Shown here: positions 43,737-51,226 of the stretch, in pieces | Numbering within the stretch: the stretch's first letter is position 1 | How the letters are laid out: each line of letters begins with the position of its first letter | Source: Gammaproteobacteria bacterium | Lineage (GTDB): Bacteria > Pseudomonadota > Gammaproteobacteria > Arenicellales > Poriferihabitantaceae | DNA: 51,226 nucleotides | Assembly: GCA_009841725.1 (NCBI GenBank) | Contig: VYGS01000024.1 | Span: 1-51,226, forward strand | Direction: 5' to 3' | Notes under the pieces: generated by a model | Told to the model about the DNA's origin: nothing | Database searches by the model: none | What the model saw: the letters and a program-made list of their open reading frames with translations, nothing else | Made by a program: the position numbers and the translations under genes

Positions 43737-44531
43737 ATGCAATACCGGGACATCCGCCTCGACATTGACGGGCGCAATGTGGCCTGGCTGACGCTGGACC
43801 GCGAGGAAAAGCACAACGCGATGGGAAGCCGCATGATGCGGGAAATCCTCAAGGCCTGCGAGGACATCTCGAAGAACGGCGCAATTCGGGCCGTGGTTCT
43901 GACCGGATCCGGGGAGCGGAGCTTCTCGGCCGGTGCCGATCTTGGATGGATGCGCGAGAATTTCGAGCGAAGCCGGGACGAGCGCATTGCCGAGAGCGGC
44001 GTGCTCGCGGAGATGCTCGAAGCCTTCAATGCCCTGGACAAGGTCACCATTGCCAGGGTGAACGGCCAGGCCTATGCCGGCGGCGTCGGCCTGATCTGCG
44101 TGTGCGATATCGCGATCAGCGTACGGACCGCGCGATTCTCCCTGACTGAAACCCGACTGGGACTGACTCCGGCCAATATCTCCCCCTACGTGCTGGCCCG
44201 ACTCGGGATCAGCAATTCACGCAGAATATTGCTGAATGCGCATTTTTTTGAAGCGGACGAGGCGGTCCAGTTCGGCCTCGTCCACAAGAGCGTCGAGCCC
44301 GGAGACCTTGATGCGGCCGTGGAATCGGAAATACGAAGCTGTCTGGATTGCGCCCCGGGCGCGATCGCGACGACCAAGGAACTGATCCGGCGGGTCAGCA
44401 CGCAGACCCATGCGCAGAACCGGGAGTATACGGCCCGGATGCTGGCCGATGCCTGGGAGACCGAAGAGGCCCAGACCGGGATCGGCGGTTTTTTCGAGAA
44501 GAAGCCCCCGCCCTGGAAGCCGAACGGATAA
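43737..44531 (+). CDS. liuC: Enoyl-CoA hydratase family, methylglutaconyl-CoA hydratase (LiuC) type
   Basis: A 264-residue crotonase. FSAGADLGWM (oxyanion region) and ETRLGLTPANISPYVLARLG resemble the LiuC/AUH and geranoyl-CoA hydratase branch rather than FadB-type hydratases, which suggests hydration of 3-methylglutaconyl-CoA to HMG-CoA. This is the one leucine step missing from the liu operon 9.4 kb away. Catalytic Glu positions fall in the LiuC-like segments, but I did not align them. ATG 43737 follows a GGGA site. It ends the importer operon; 97 bases without any visible riboswitch lead to cobQ. Confidence 0.83.
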   Translation: MQYRDIRLDIDGRNVAWLTLDREEKHNAMGSRMMREILKACEDISKNGAIRAVVLTGSGERSFSAGADLGWMRENFERSRDERIAESGVLAEMLEAFNALDKVTIARVNGQAYAGGVGLICVCDIAISVRTARFSLTETRLGLTPANISPYVLARLGISNSRRILLNAHFFEADEAVQFGLVHKSVEPGDLDAAVESEIRSCLDCAPGAIATTKELIRRVSTQTHAQNREYTARMLADAWETEEAQTGIGGFFEKKPPPWKPNG

Positions 44532-44628
44532 CGGCCTTTGAAAAGCGTCGTTCCGGTCCGGCTCTTCGCCGCGTTGCGGTGCCCGGCGCGCTGTTCCGCG
44601 GCTTGGTATCAACAGGGAGGGTAACCGG

Positions 44629-46077
44629 ATGGCCGTTTCATTGATGATTCAGGGTACCGGCTCGCATGTCGGCAAGTCCATGCTGGTGGCCGGACTCTGC
44701 CGCGTTGCCCGCCGGCACGGTCTGAACGTAGCTCCATTCAAGCCGCAGAACATGTCGAACAATGCGGCCGTGACCTCAGACGGAGGGGAAATCGGCCGGG
44801 CCCAGGCACTCCAGGCGCGCGCGGCCGGGCTGGATGCGCACAGCGACATGAATCCGGTCCTGCTCAAGCCGGAAACCGACCGGATGGCGCAGGTCATCGT
44901 CCAGGGGCGGCGCATGGCCTCGACGGAAGGCATCGATTACGCCACGCTCAAATCCTCCCTGATGAAATCGGTCATGGAAAGTTATCGGCGTCTGTGCAGC
45001 CGCCACGACCTGATTCTGGTCGAAGGGGCGGGCAGCCCTGCAGAAGTCAACCTTCGCGAAAACGACATTGCCAACATGGGATTCGCGATCGCGGCGCAAG
45101 TGCCCGTGATTCTGGCGGGAGATATCGACCGCGGCGGTGTCATCGCCCAGATCGTCGGAACCCGCGAGTTGCTGGACCCGTGCGATGCCGCCATGGTCTC
45201 GGGATTTCTGATCAACAAGTTCCGGGGCGACATCCGGCTCTTTGAGGACGGCTACGAATTGATTGCCCGGCGGACCGGCTGGCGGGGATTCGGTGTATTG
45301 CCGTGGTTTCACGGGGCCTGGAAGCTACCCGCCGAGGACGCCCCGGATCTCTCCCGGCCGGTGTCGGAAGGGATGCTCCATGTGGTATGCCTCCAGTTGT
45401 CCCGGGTCGCCAACATTGACGATCTCGATCCGCTGGCCCAGGAGCCTTCGGTCCGGTTGACGATCCTTCATCCGGGCCGCGCCATTCCCGGTGACGCCGA
45501 TCTCGTGATCATTCCCGGAAGCAAGTCGACACGAGGCGACCTGCGCTTCCTGCGGGAGCAGGGATGGGATGTGGATCTGCTTTCCCACTACCGGCGGGGC
45601 GGCCGGATTCTGGGCATATGCGGCGGCTACCAGATGCTGGGCCGGTCCGTGTCCGATCCGCACGGAGTGGAGGGAGAACCCGGCGAGACGCCGGGTCTGA
45701 GCTTCCTCGATGTCGAGACGGTCTTGACCGAAACCAAGCGCCTCACGAGAGTGAAGGCGGTTCACGCCAGAACCGGACGGCGCTTTGACGGATACGAGAT
45801 CCATATGGGCATCACGTCCGGAACGGACTGTTCACGGCCCTATGCGCATGTCGAAGGCAGGGCCGAAGGCGCCATCAACGGGGACGGGCGCATTGTCGGG
45901 CTGTATCTGCACGGAATGTTCCGGGATGACGCCTTCCGATCCGGATTTCTCGAGGAGTGCAATGCGGGATTCTCGGGTCTTGGCTACGACGCATCGGTCG
46001 AGACGGTGCTGGATGATCTGGCAGACCATCTCGAGCGGCATCTTGATGTCGAGGGCCTGCTGGATTCAGCGCGTTAG
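44629..46077 (+). CDS. cobQ: Cobyric acid synthase (CobQ/CbiP)
   Basis: Amidates four carboxyl groups of adenosylcobyrinic a,c-diamide, using glutamine and ATP, in B12 synthesis. 482 residues. The N-terminal dethiobiotin-synthetase-like domain has [20 protein letters not shown] and MNPVLLKP; the C-terminal class I glutaminase-like domain has the nucleophile Cys in GICGGYQML and YEIHMG, with GLYLHGMF at the end. ATG 44629 follows a strong AGGGAGG site. It converges on the two other cobalamin genes. No cobalamin riboswitch was found in its 97-base leader. Confidence 0.95.
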   Translation: MAVSLMIQGTGSHVGKSMLVAGLCRVARRHGLNVAPFKPQNMSNNAAVTSDGGEIGRAQALQARAAGLDAHSDMNPVLLKPETDRMAQVIVQGRRMASTEGIDYATLKSSLMKSVMESYRRLCSRHDLILVEGAGSPAEVNLRENDIANMGFAIAAQVPVILAGDIDRGGVIAQIVGTRELLDPCDAAMVSGFLINKFRGDIRLFEDGYELIARRTGWRGFGVLPWFHGAWKLPAEDAPDLSRPVSEGMLHVVCLQLSRVANIDDLDPLAQEPSVRLTILHPGRAIPGDADLVIIPGSKSTRGDLRFLREQGWDVDLLSHYRRGGRILGICGGYQMLGRSVSDPHGVEGEPGETPGLSFLDVETVLTETKRLTRVKAVHARTGRRFDGYEIHMGITSGTDCSRPYAHVEGRAEGAINGDGRIVGLYLHGMFRDDAFRSGFLEECNAGFSGLGYDASVETVLDDLADHLERHLDVEGLLDSAR

Positions 46078-46241
46078 GCTGCCGGTGCAACGGTCCGGTT
46101 GATACCGTCGCATCGCAACCGATCACGGCCCGAAAGAACGGGTCTTCCTTCCGGGTCGAAAAACGATTGTGATCGCCTCGACGGTTCCAATGTGCCGATA
46201 CTCGGCGAGCAAAGGGGGCAGTCGGGTTTGGGACAATCCTG

Positions 46242-47234
46242 TCAGCATCCCGGTTGCCGGAGTGCCTCGTCGACGCGGAGCCAGTGTTCCGTTTCGCAGG
46301 GAATCCCGAGACGCAGCCACTTGGGACGATTCGGAAAAACGCGGGGCCAGACCCGATGAGAAATCAGCCGCTTCCTTGCCTCGTCCATGTTGTCGATTTC
46401 ATATGTGCGAAACAGCGGCGTGCCGCCCACCAATCGCCAGCCGGCGCGAAGGGCCAGCCGGTCGAGACGGGACGCGTCGCGTTCCAGTCGGCGAATCGTC
46501 TGGATGCGCCAGGCGTCGTCCGAGAGGGTCGTGGTGGCCACGGCAATCGCTGGCCCGGATACCGGCCAGGGACCGGCCAGCCTGCGCAGGGCATCGACTG
46601 TGCCGCTTCCCGACATGACGAAACCCAACCGGATTCCGGCAAGACCGTAGAACTTGCCGAAGGACCGCTGCACCAGGAGCGATGCGGTTTCCGTTCCGAT
46701 GCGGGATGCCACCGACAGGCCCGGGGCGACATCGCAGAAACTCTCGTCCACGACCAGCAGGCCGACGCGATAGGACAATTCCACAAGCGCGTCCGGTTCA
46801 TGGCGCTGTCCGTCCGGATTGTTGGGGTTCACGACCACGGCCGTATCGGCTCCCGCCAGCCCCTCAAGCGTGGAGACGTGCTCCACCCGCCAGTCGGCTG
46901 CCTCGAAGGCTGCGGCATGCTCGTTGTATGTGGGGCCCAGGATACGCGCCTGACCGGCCGGCTTGAGACGGGGGATGAGTTGGATGGCGGACTGGACACC
47001 GGACATGGCGAGCGTGCAGCCCCCGGTTCCATAAGCTCGGCCTGCCGCCGTTTCGAGCTTGTCGATGCTGTTTCGGGTTGGCAGGGCGGACCAGGCATGG
47101 TCGGGTATGGCGGGAAGCGGATAGGGCCGGGGGTTGATCCCGGTCGACAGGTCGATCCAGGTTTTCCGTGAGCCGCCGTGCAGTCGGATGGCCTCATCCA
47201 GATTACCGCCGTGATCAGGCATGGGCCGCATCAT
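46242..47234 (-). CDS. cobC: Threonine-phosphate decarboxylase (CobC / Salmonella CobD), aminotransferase fold
   Basis: A PLP enzyme making (R)-1-aminopropan-2-ol phosphate, the linker of the B12 nucleotide loop. 330 residues: N-terminal HGGNLDEA and IDLSTGINPRPYPLP, the substrate region VVVNPNNPDG, and the PLP lysine in QRSFGKFYGLAGIRLGF. ATG 47234 overlaps the cbiB stop (ATGA), which agrees with joint use of the product by CbiB. The name differs between systems: cobC in Pseudomonas, cobD in Salmonella. No terminator is seen in the 164 bases between it and cobQ. Confidence 0.92.
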   Translation of the reverse strand: MMRPMPDHGGNLDEAIRLHGGSRKTWIDLSTGINPRPYPLPAIPDHAWSALPTRNSIDKLETAAGRAYGTGGCTLAMSGVQSAIQLIPRLKPAGQARILGPTYNEHAAAFEAADWRVEHVSTLEGLAGADTAVVVNPNNPDGQRHEPDALVELSYRVGLLVVDESFCDVAPGLSVASRIGTETASLLVQRSFGKFYGLAGIRLGFVMSGSGTVDALRRLAGPWPVSGPAIAVATTTLSDDAWRIQTIRRLERDASRLDRLALRAGWRLVGGTPLFRTYEIDNMDEARKRLISHRVWPRVFPNRPKWLRLGIPCETEHWLRVDEALRQPGC

Positions 47235-48166
47235 GAATTGAAGACAAGAACGAGCAGGGCCAGCATGCCCGCCATCCCTGCCAGGGCCCGGACATACAGT
47301 GCAAGTGCTTGTCGGATTTCTTTCGCTCCGGGGTCGGGCGAATTCTCATTCAGCCACGGTTCCCTGTCAAGACGGCTGCCGTAGACCCGGGGTCCGCAAA
47401 GCCGGATTCCGAGCGATCCCGCCATGGCTGCCTCAGGCCAGCCGGCATTGGGAGAGCGATGGTGCCGCGAGTCCTTCATCATGCGGCGCAAGGCCGGTCC
47501 GGGCCGGGATGAGACGGCTGCGAACAGAAGCCCCGTCAACCTTGCCGGAATATAGTTGACGATATCGTCCAGCCGGGCTGATGCCCAGCCGAACGCCGCA
47601 TGACGCTCGTTGCGGTGACCGATCATTGAATCGAGGGTGTTGATCGCCTTGTAGGCAACGATACCCGGCAGTCCCAGAATTGTTCCCCAGAAAATCGGTG
47701 CGACGACACCGTCCGAAGTGTTCTCGGCCAGGCTCTCGAGCGCGGCGCGGGCAACGCCGGCCCCGTCCAGGCTCGACGTATCGCGCCCAACGATCCGGGA
47801 GACGGCCTCTTTCGCCTCGTCCAGGCGGCCTTGGGAGAGAGGGTCAATCACGGCGTCGACATGCTCGTGCAGGGATCGTGCTGCGAGCAGGGGCCAGCTC
47901 AGGCAGGCTCCGAGTAGCAGGCCCGCAAGGTTCCCGGGCAGGGCGCTCTGGATCAGGAAGGCGGGGGTGACGGCAATCAGCAGAACGGTCAGCAAGGACA
48001 GGATTCCGGCTGTCCGGCGAGCCGGACCGGCATGCAGCCCGACATTCAGACGGCTGTCGAGCAGCGAGATCAGGCGGCCGAGCCAGGATACCGGATGGCC
48101 GATCCGCGCGTAGAGCCTGTTGGGCCAGCCCACCATGGCATCGATGGCCAGAGCCGCCAGCATCAT
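47231..48166 (-). CDS. cbiB: Adenosylcobinamide-phosphate synthase (CbiB / CobD)
   Basis: An inner-membrane enzyme joining the aminopropanol phosphate linker to cobyric acid. About 311 residues with four to five hydrophobic segments. The family blocks are HPVSWLGRLISLLDSRLN, GRDTSSLDGAGVARAALESLAENTSDGVVAPIFW and KAINTLDSMIGHRNERHAAFGWASARLDD. The track start at 48445 would run into the acyl-CoA dehydrogenase gene; ATG 48166 (or the next codon, 48163) gives the normal MMLAALAIDAMVGWP start. It heads a two-gene minus-strand unit with cobC. Confidence 0.93.
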   Translation of the reverse strand: MMLAALAIDAMVGWPNRLYARIGHPVSWLGRLISLLDSRLNVGLHAGPARRTAGILSLLTVLLIAVTPAFLIQSALPGNLAGLLLGACLSWPLLAARSLHEHVDAVIDPLSQGRLDEAKEAVSRIVGRDTSSLDGAGVARAALESLAENTSDGVVAPIFWGTILGLPGIVAYKAINTLDSMIGHRNERHAAFGWASARLDDIVNYIPARLTGLLFAAVSSRPGPALRRMMKDSRHHRSPNAGWPEAAMAGSLGIRLCGPRVYGSRLDREPWLNENSPDPGAKEIRQALALYVRALAGMAGMLALLVLVFNS

Positions 48167-48225
48167 GGAGCAATACACGGGCCGATCGATTCCAGCCGGG
48201 GGACGTAGCGGCAGACTCGGTTCGA

Positions 48226-50025
48226 CTATGCCGGGGTGTCGAAGATGTCGGGATCCATGCCTGAGACCGTGTCCGCTCCGTTGTGGATGATGTTGTCGTA
48301 GAGTCGCATCTTCGGCATGTCGTGATCGAAAAAGAATGTCGCGGTGATCACCTTGTTCCGGTAGAAGCTGTCCGTGCCGTTCTCCAGGGAAAGGCTGATC
48401 TCGGCGGCCTTGGCCAGGTGCCATCCGCAACAGACCGTGCCCCAAAGCTTGAGGTAGGCGTCGCAGACGGCCGCGGGCTTGCCCGCGCCTTCCGTGTTCA
48501 GGTCCAGGATCTTTCCGACGGCGGATTCGAGAATGTCCAGCGCTTCATTCATGACGCCCTTCATCCCTGCCAGACGGGGATTTCCGATCGAGTCGATGTC
48601 TTCGCGCATGTGCCGGATGACCGTATGTGCGGTCTTGCCGCCGTCCCGGATGGTCTTGCGGCCGACCAGATCAAGCGCCTGAATGCCGTTGGTGCCCTCG
48701 TAGATCGGCGTGATCCGCTGATCCCGATAGTATTGTGCCGCGCCGGTCTCCTCGATGAATCCCATGCCACCGTGGACCTGCAGCGCCAGCGAGACATTTT
48801 CAAGCCCGAAGTCGGTCATGCTGGCCTTGACGATCGGCGTCAGGATTTCGGCCATAGCCCGGTTGAATTCGCGGATTTCCGGATCAGGATGCCCGAGGCT
48901 CTTGTCGATGGAGGCCCCGAGCAACAGTCCGATCGAGCGCAGCCCCTCGATCCGGCTCTTCTGCACCATCAGCATGCGCTTCACGTCCGGATGGTTGATG
49001 ATCGACACCGGGCCGGCGGCATCGTCCGGCGCGGCGCCCTGCAATCGCTCCCGGGCGTATGCGACGGCGTGCTGGTAGGCCCGCTCCGACACGGCGTTTC
49101 CCTCGACGCCGACCGCAAGCCGGGCGATGTTCATCATCGTGAACATGTAGTGCATGCCCTTGTTCGCCTCGCCAACCAGGTAGCCGACCGCGCCTTTCGG
49201 GTTCCGGTATTTCCCCGTGCCGTATCCGAGCACGGCGGTCGGGCTGGCGTGGATGCCGAGCTTGTGCTCCAGTGAAATGGTCTCGACATCGTTGCGGACT
49301 GTCCAGTTGCCCTCGGCATCGGGCAGGAATTTCGGAACGATGAACAGCGAAATGCCCTTGATGCCTTCCGGGGCATCGGGCATGCGCGCCAGGACCAGAT
49401 GTATGATGTTCTCGGTCAGGTCGTGGTCGCCGTAGGTGATGAAGATCTTCTGCCCCTGGACCAGATAGTGATCGCCGTTCGGGGTGGCGGTGGTCTTGAC
49501 CAGAGCCAGATCCGAGCCGGCATGGGCTTCGGTCAGGTTCATGGTTCCCGTCCAGTTTCCATGCACCAGGTTCGGCAGGAACGTGTCTTTCTGTTCTTCG
49601 GAGCCGTGCAGTTCGATCGCCTCGACGGCAGCCTGCGTGAGCAGCGGGCACAGGGCGAACGACATGTTGGCCGAATGCCAGATTTCCAGAACGGCGGTCG
49701 CGATGAGCCACGGCAGTCCCTGGCCGCCCCGTTCAGGCTTGAAAGGCAATCCGTTCCAGCCTCCCTCGACGAACGTCCGGTAGGCGTCCTTCCAGCCGTC
49801 CGCTGTCAGGACCCGGTCATTCTCGAGACGGACCCCCTGAAGATCGCCGATCCGGTTCAACGGGTCGAGAACCTCCTCGCCTATTCTGCCGGCTTCCTCG
49901 ATAATCGCCTGGGCGAGCTCGAGGTTCGCTTCCTCGTATCCCGGCAGGGCGGATACGCCTTCAATGTCCGCCAGGTGTTCAATTGCGAACAGTAAGTCCC
50001 GTGCGGGGGCCTTGTAGTTGCTCAT
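48226..50025 (-). CDS. Long acyl-CoA dehydrogenase (DmdC/PA4435-like, 599 residues)
   Basis: A flavin acyl-CoA dehydrogenase of the long bacterial form with an extra C-terminal domain. The blocks are GTMNLTEAHAGSDLALVKT, IFITYGDHD, MGFIEETGAAQYYRD and the catalytic-Glu region ITPIYEGTNGIQALDLVGRK. DmdC oxidises methylmercaptopropionyl-CoA, and other members act on short or medium acyl-CoAs. It starts 12 bases downstream of liuR in the same transcript and lies beside icmF, so butyryl-CoA, isobutyryl-CoA or a similar mutase substrate or product is a fair guess. The catalytic Glu is in the C-terminal position, unlike that of liuA. Confidence 0.9.
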   Translation of the reverse strand: MSNYKAPARDLLFAIEHLADIEGVSALPGYEEANLELAQAIIEEAGRIGEEVLDPLNRIGDLQGVRLENDRVLTADGWKDAYRTFVEGGWNGLPFKPERGGQGLPWLIATAVLEIWHSANMSFALCPLLTQAAVEAIELHGSEEQKDTFLPNLVHGNWTGTMNLTEAHAGSDLALVKTTATPNGDHYLVQGQKIFITYGDHDLTENIIHLVLARMPDAPEGIKGISLFIVPKFLPDAEGNWTVRNDVETISLEHKLGIHASPTAVLGYGTGKYRNPKGAVGYLVGEANKGMHYMFTMMNIARLAVGVEGNAVSERAYQHAVAYARERLQGAAPDDAAGPVSIINHPDVKRMLMVQKSRIEGLRSIGLLLGASIDKSLGHPDPEIREFNRAMAEILTPIVKASMTDFGLENVSLALQVHGGMGFIEETGAAQYYRDQRITPIYEGTNGIQALDLVGRKTIRDGGKTAHTVIRHMREDIDSIGNPRLAGMKGVMNEALDILESAVGKILDLNTEGAGKPAAVCDAYLKLWGTVCCGWHLAKAAEISLSLENGTDSFYRNKVITATFFFDHDMPKMRLYDNIIHNGADTVSGMDPDIFDTPA

Positions 50026-50037
50026 CGCTGTATCCGG

Positions 50038-50439
50038 TCAAGATGGATGGGTGAATTTCTCAAGGGTGTTCAGCTGGATTTCCAGCTTCCTGGCGACCTC
50101 GTCCATGTCGGCCAGCGTATTGACGATATCGGTTTGTTTCTGCCTGAGTTCCTTGCGGTGCGTCTTGATGGTATCGAGCACGTATCGCAACTGCGCGATC
50201 TCGTTCGGCTGGTTGTCGTAAAGCTCCATGGTGGTCCTGATTTCCGCAAGCGAGAACCCGAGCCGCTTGCCGCGCAGGATCAGCTTGAGCCGGACCTTGT
50301 CCCTGTCGTCGTAGATGCGACGGTTTTTCTTCCTTTTCGGCGAGAGCAGTCCTTCCGACTCGTAGAACCGGATGGTTCTCGATGTCAAATCGTAATGCTT
50401 GGCCAAATCCGATATAGTATACGTTGATGTGCTGGACAT
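50038..50439 (-). CDS. liuR: MerR-family regulator, LiuR type
   Basis: A 133-residue MerR protein: winged helix at residues 6-75 (YTISDLAKHYDLTSRTIRFY, then RIYDDRDKVRLKLILRGKRL) and a dimerising coiled coil after that. It lacks a metal-binding C-terminal cysteine set. The size and RGKRLGFSLAEIR block resemble LiuR, the repressor of leucine/isovalerate genes. A TTACGT palindrome lies 36 bases upstream, inside the divergent icmF promoter, and a near-copy lies at the liu promoter. A minus-strand promoter (TTGAAT at 50517-50512, 18 bases, TACATT at 50493-50488) puts the operator just downstream, fitting autoregulation. It is cotranscribed with the acyl-CoA dehydrogenase gene. Confidence 0.87.
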   Translation of the reverse strand: MSSTSTYTISDLAKHYDLTSRTIRFYESEGLLSPKRKKNRRIYDDRDKVRLKLILRGKRLGFSLAEIRTTMELYDNQPNEIAQLRYVLDTIKTHRKELRQKQTDIVNTLADMDEVARKLEIQLNTLEKFTHPS

Positions 50440-50468
50440 GGTGGGTCGCTCGGCGCTATGGTTCTGGA

Positions 50469-50517
50469 TTGACGCTTACGTAAACGTAATGTATCATCAA
50501 TAATCCCGAAAATTCAA
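50469..50517. promoter_or_regulatory. LiuR-type operator within divergent liuR/icmF promoters
   Basis: Rightward to icmF: TTGACG (50469-50474), a 17-base spacer and TATCAT (50492-50497). The spacer is almost wholly filled by TTACGTAAACGTAA (50476-50489), a near-perfect palindrome. Leftward to liuR: TTGAAT (50517-50512) and TACATT (50493-50488). Placement of a MerR-family site between -35 and -10 is the classic arrangement. Confidence 0.72.
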
Positions 50518-50535
50518 CTCCATCCGGGGGCAGAA

Positions 50536-51226
50536 ATGGGAAAGCCCGAGCGCTCAGAAATCCAGTCGCCGATGGCCATTCAGCCATACGTGCGGTTTGT
50601 CACCGCAGCCAGCCTGTTTGACGGCCACGATGCGGCGATCAACATCATGCGCCGGATTCTCCAGTCCCAGGGCGTGGAAGTCATCCACCTCGGTCATAAC
50701 CGCTCGGTGGAACAGGTTGTCAACGCGGCCCTGCAGGAGGATGTCCACGGCATAGCGATCAGTTCGTATCAGGGCGGACACGTCGAGTATCTCAAGTACA
50801 TGTTCGACATGCTCCGCGAGCGGGGAGGCGAAAGGATTCGGATTTTCGCAGGCGGTGGAGGGGTCATCGTTCCCGAGGAAAAGAGGCTGCTCGAGGAATA
50901 CGGGGTCACACGCATCTACACTCCCGAGGACGGCCAGCACCTCGGCCTGTCCGGGATGATCGAGAACACGATCGAGCTGAGCCGCTTCGATCTGTGCGCC
51001 GATGCGCCGAAAACCCTGAAGCCGGTGGAAAAAGGCGACTTCCGTGCCTTGGCCCGTGCGCTGACTGCCATCGAGAACGGAGCGGCATCCCCCGGTTTCA
51101 TCCGGGAAATCGCCCGTTCTCATTCCGGGATGAAGCAGCCCGCGCCGGTGCTCGGGATCACCGGCACGGGCGGTGCGGGAAAATCCTCCCTGACTGACGA
51201 ACTCGTGCTGCGGTTCAGGCTGGGAT
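50536..51226 (+). CDS. icmF: Fused isobutyryl-CoA mutase IcmF, 5' part
   Basis: The gene runs off the window and is absent from the ORF track. The visible 230 residues hold the B12-binding domain (FVTAASLFDGHDAAINIMRR with the lower-ligand His31, then SSYQGGHVEY and FAGGGGVIVPEE) and the start of the MeaB-like GTPase chaperone domain with P-loop GITGTGGAGKSS (208-219). That order, B12 domain then GTPase, defines IcmF, which interconverts isobutyryl- and butyryl-CoA and, in some members, isovaleryl- and pivalyl-CoA. ATG 50536 has a GGGGG site. It is controlled by a LiuR-type operator and depends on adenosylcobalamin, which the cob genes nearby help supply. Confidence 0.93.
   Translation, partial: MGKPERSEIQSPMAIQPYVRFVTAASLFDGHDAAINIMRRILQSQGVEVIHLGHNRSVEQVVNAALQEDVHGIAISSYQGGHVEYLKYMFDMLRERGGERIRIFAGGGGVIVPEEKRLLEEYGVTRIYTPEDGQHLGLSGMIENTIELSRFDLCADAPKTLKPVEKGDFRALARALTAIENGAASPGFIREIARSHSGMKQPAPVLGITGTGGAGKSSLTDELVLRFRLG

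Noticed and set aside
44532-44628. Possible cobalamin riboswitch before cobQ
   Set aside because: The leader is only 97 bases and lacks a convincing B12-box; a GGTGCCC-like string alone is not enough.
46078-46241. Bidirectional terminator between cobQ and cobC
   Set aside because: No stable stem with a T-run was found in the 164 bases; I see nothing else there.
1-51226. Mobile elements, phage genes, CRISPR arrays or defence islands
   Set aside because: No transposase, integrase, cas gene, direct-repeat array or terminal inverted repeat was recognised; the genes look like ordinary metabolic operons.

Overview
The window is GC-rich bacterial chromosome (roughly 60% GC, judged by eye and not counted). 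Genes are tightly packed, with many 4-base ATGA or 1-base TGATG overlaps. The gene families (MerR-type LiuR, the Liu leucine pathway, a Tat-exported solute-binding protein, a Bug-free Liv-type importer, late cobalamin genes) and sigma70-like promoters point to a Pseudomonadota heterotroph that lives on amino acids, peptides and organic acids. I cannot fix the class (alpha, beta or gamma) from the sequence. I see no rRNA, tRNA, CRISPR array, insertion sequence, phage gene or chromosomal origin. Gene starts were chosen from ribosome binding sites, overlaps and family lengths, so several differ from the ORF track.

Layout. (1) 1-3087: the tail of an Sfp-type phosphopantetheinyl transferase, a ROK sugar kinase, a group II truncated hemoglobin with its own promoter, and an arsI-aquaporin pair for organoarsenical handling. 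(2) 3236-14405: two paralogous CocE/NonD-type serine hydrolases bracket an XRE-cupin regulator and a five-gene dipeptide-type ABC importer, ending with a small alpha/beta hydrolase. A palindrome between the first hydrolase and the regulator carries the -35 boxes of both divergent promoters. (3) 14484-21963 (minus): a BMP-type ABC importer (two permeases, a double ATPase, a binding protein) joined to an FMN alpha-hydroxyacid dehydrogenase and a thiamine-diphosphate enzyme. (4) 22500-25528: a GPP34/GOLPH3-like protein, a glyoxalase-like protein, an O-methyltransferase and an Asp/Glu-racemase-family protein.

(5) 25781-34313 (minus): a leucine/isovalerate operon, in transcript order isovaleryl-CoA dehydrogenase, thiolase, methylcrotonyl-CoA carboxylase beta and alpha, HMG-CoA lyase, then a HAD dehalogenase-like protein, a PaaI thioesterase and a DUF2889 protein. 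(6) 34674-44531 (plus): a thioesterase, an acyl-CoA ligase, a complete Liv-type importer, a PaaK-like protein with a degraded ATP loop, and the methylglutaconyl-CoA hydratase (LiuC type) that the liu operon lacks. (7) 44629-48166: three late adenosylcobalamin genes. (8) 48226-51226: a long acyl-CoA dehydrogenase, a LiuR-type MerR regulator and, divergent from it, the start of icmF, a B12-dependent acyl-CoA mutase cut by the window end.

How it fits together. Near-identical TTACGT-type palindromes lie in the liu promoter and inside the icmF promoter beside liuR. This suggests one regulon joining isovaleryl-CoA breakdown to an IcmF mutase that can interconvert branched and straight (or pivalyl and isovaleryl) acyl-CoAs. 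The acid importer with ligases and the B12 genes lie between the two sites. This regulon, the symmetric XRE-cupin control region with its hydrolase-importer operon, and the BMP-oxidase-ThDP module are the most interesting parts. All functional links beyond gene-family identity are inference.
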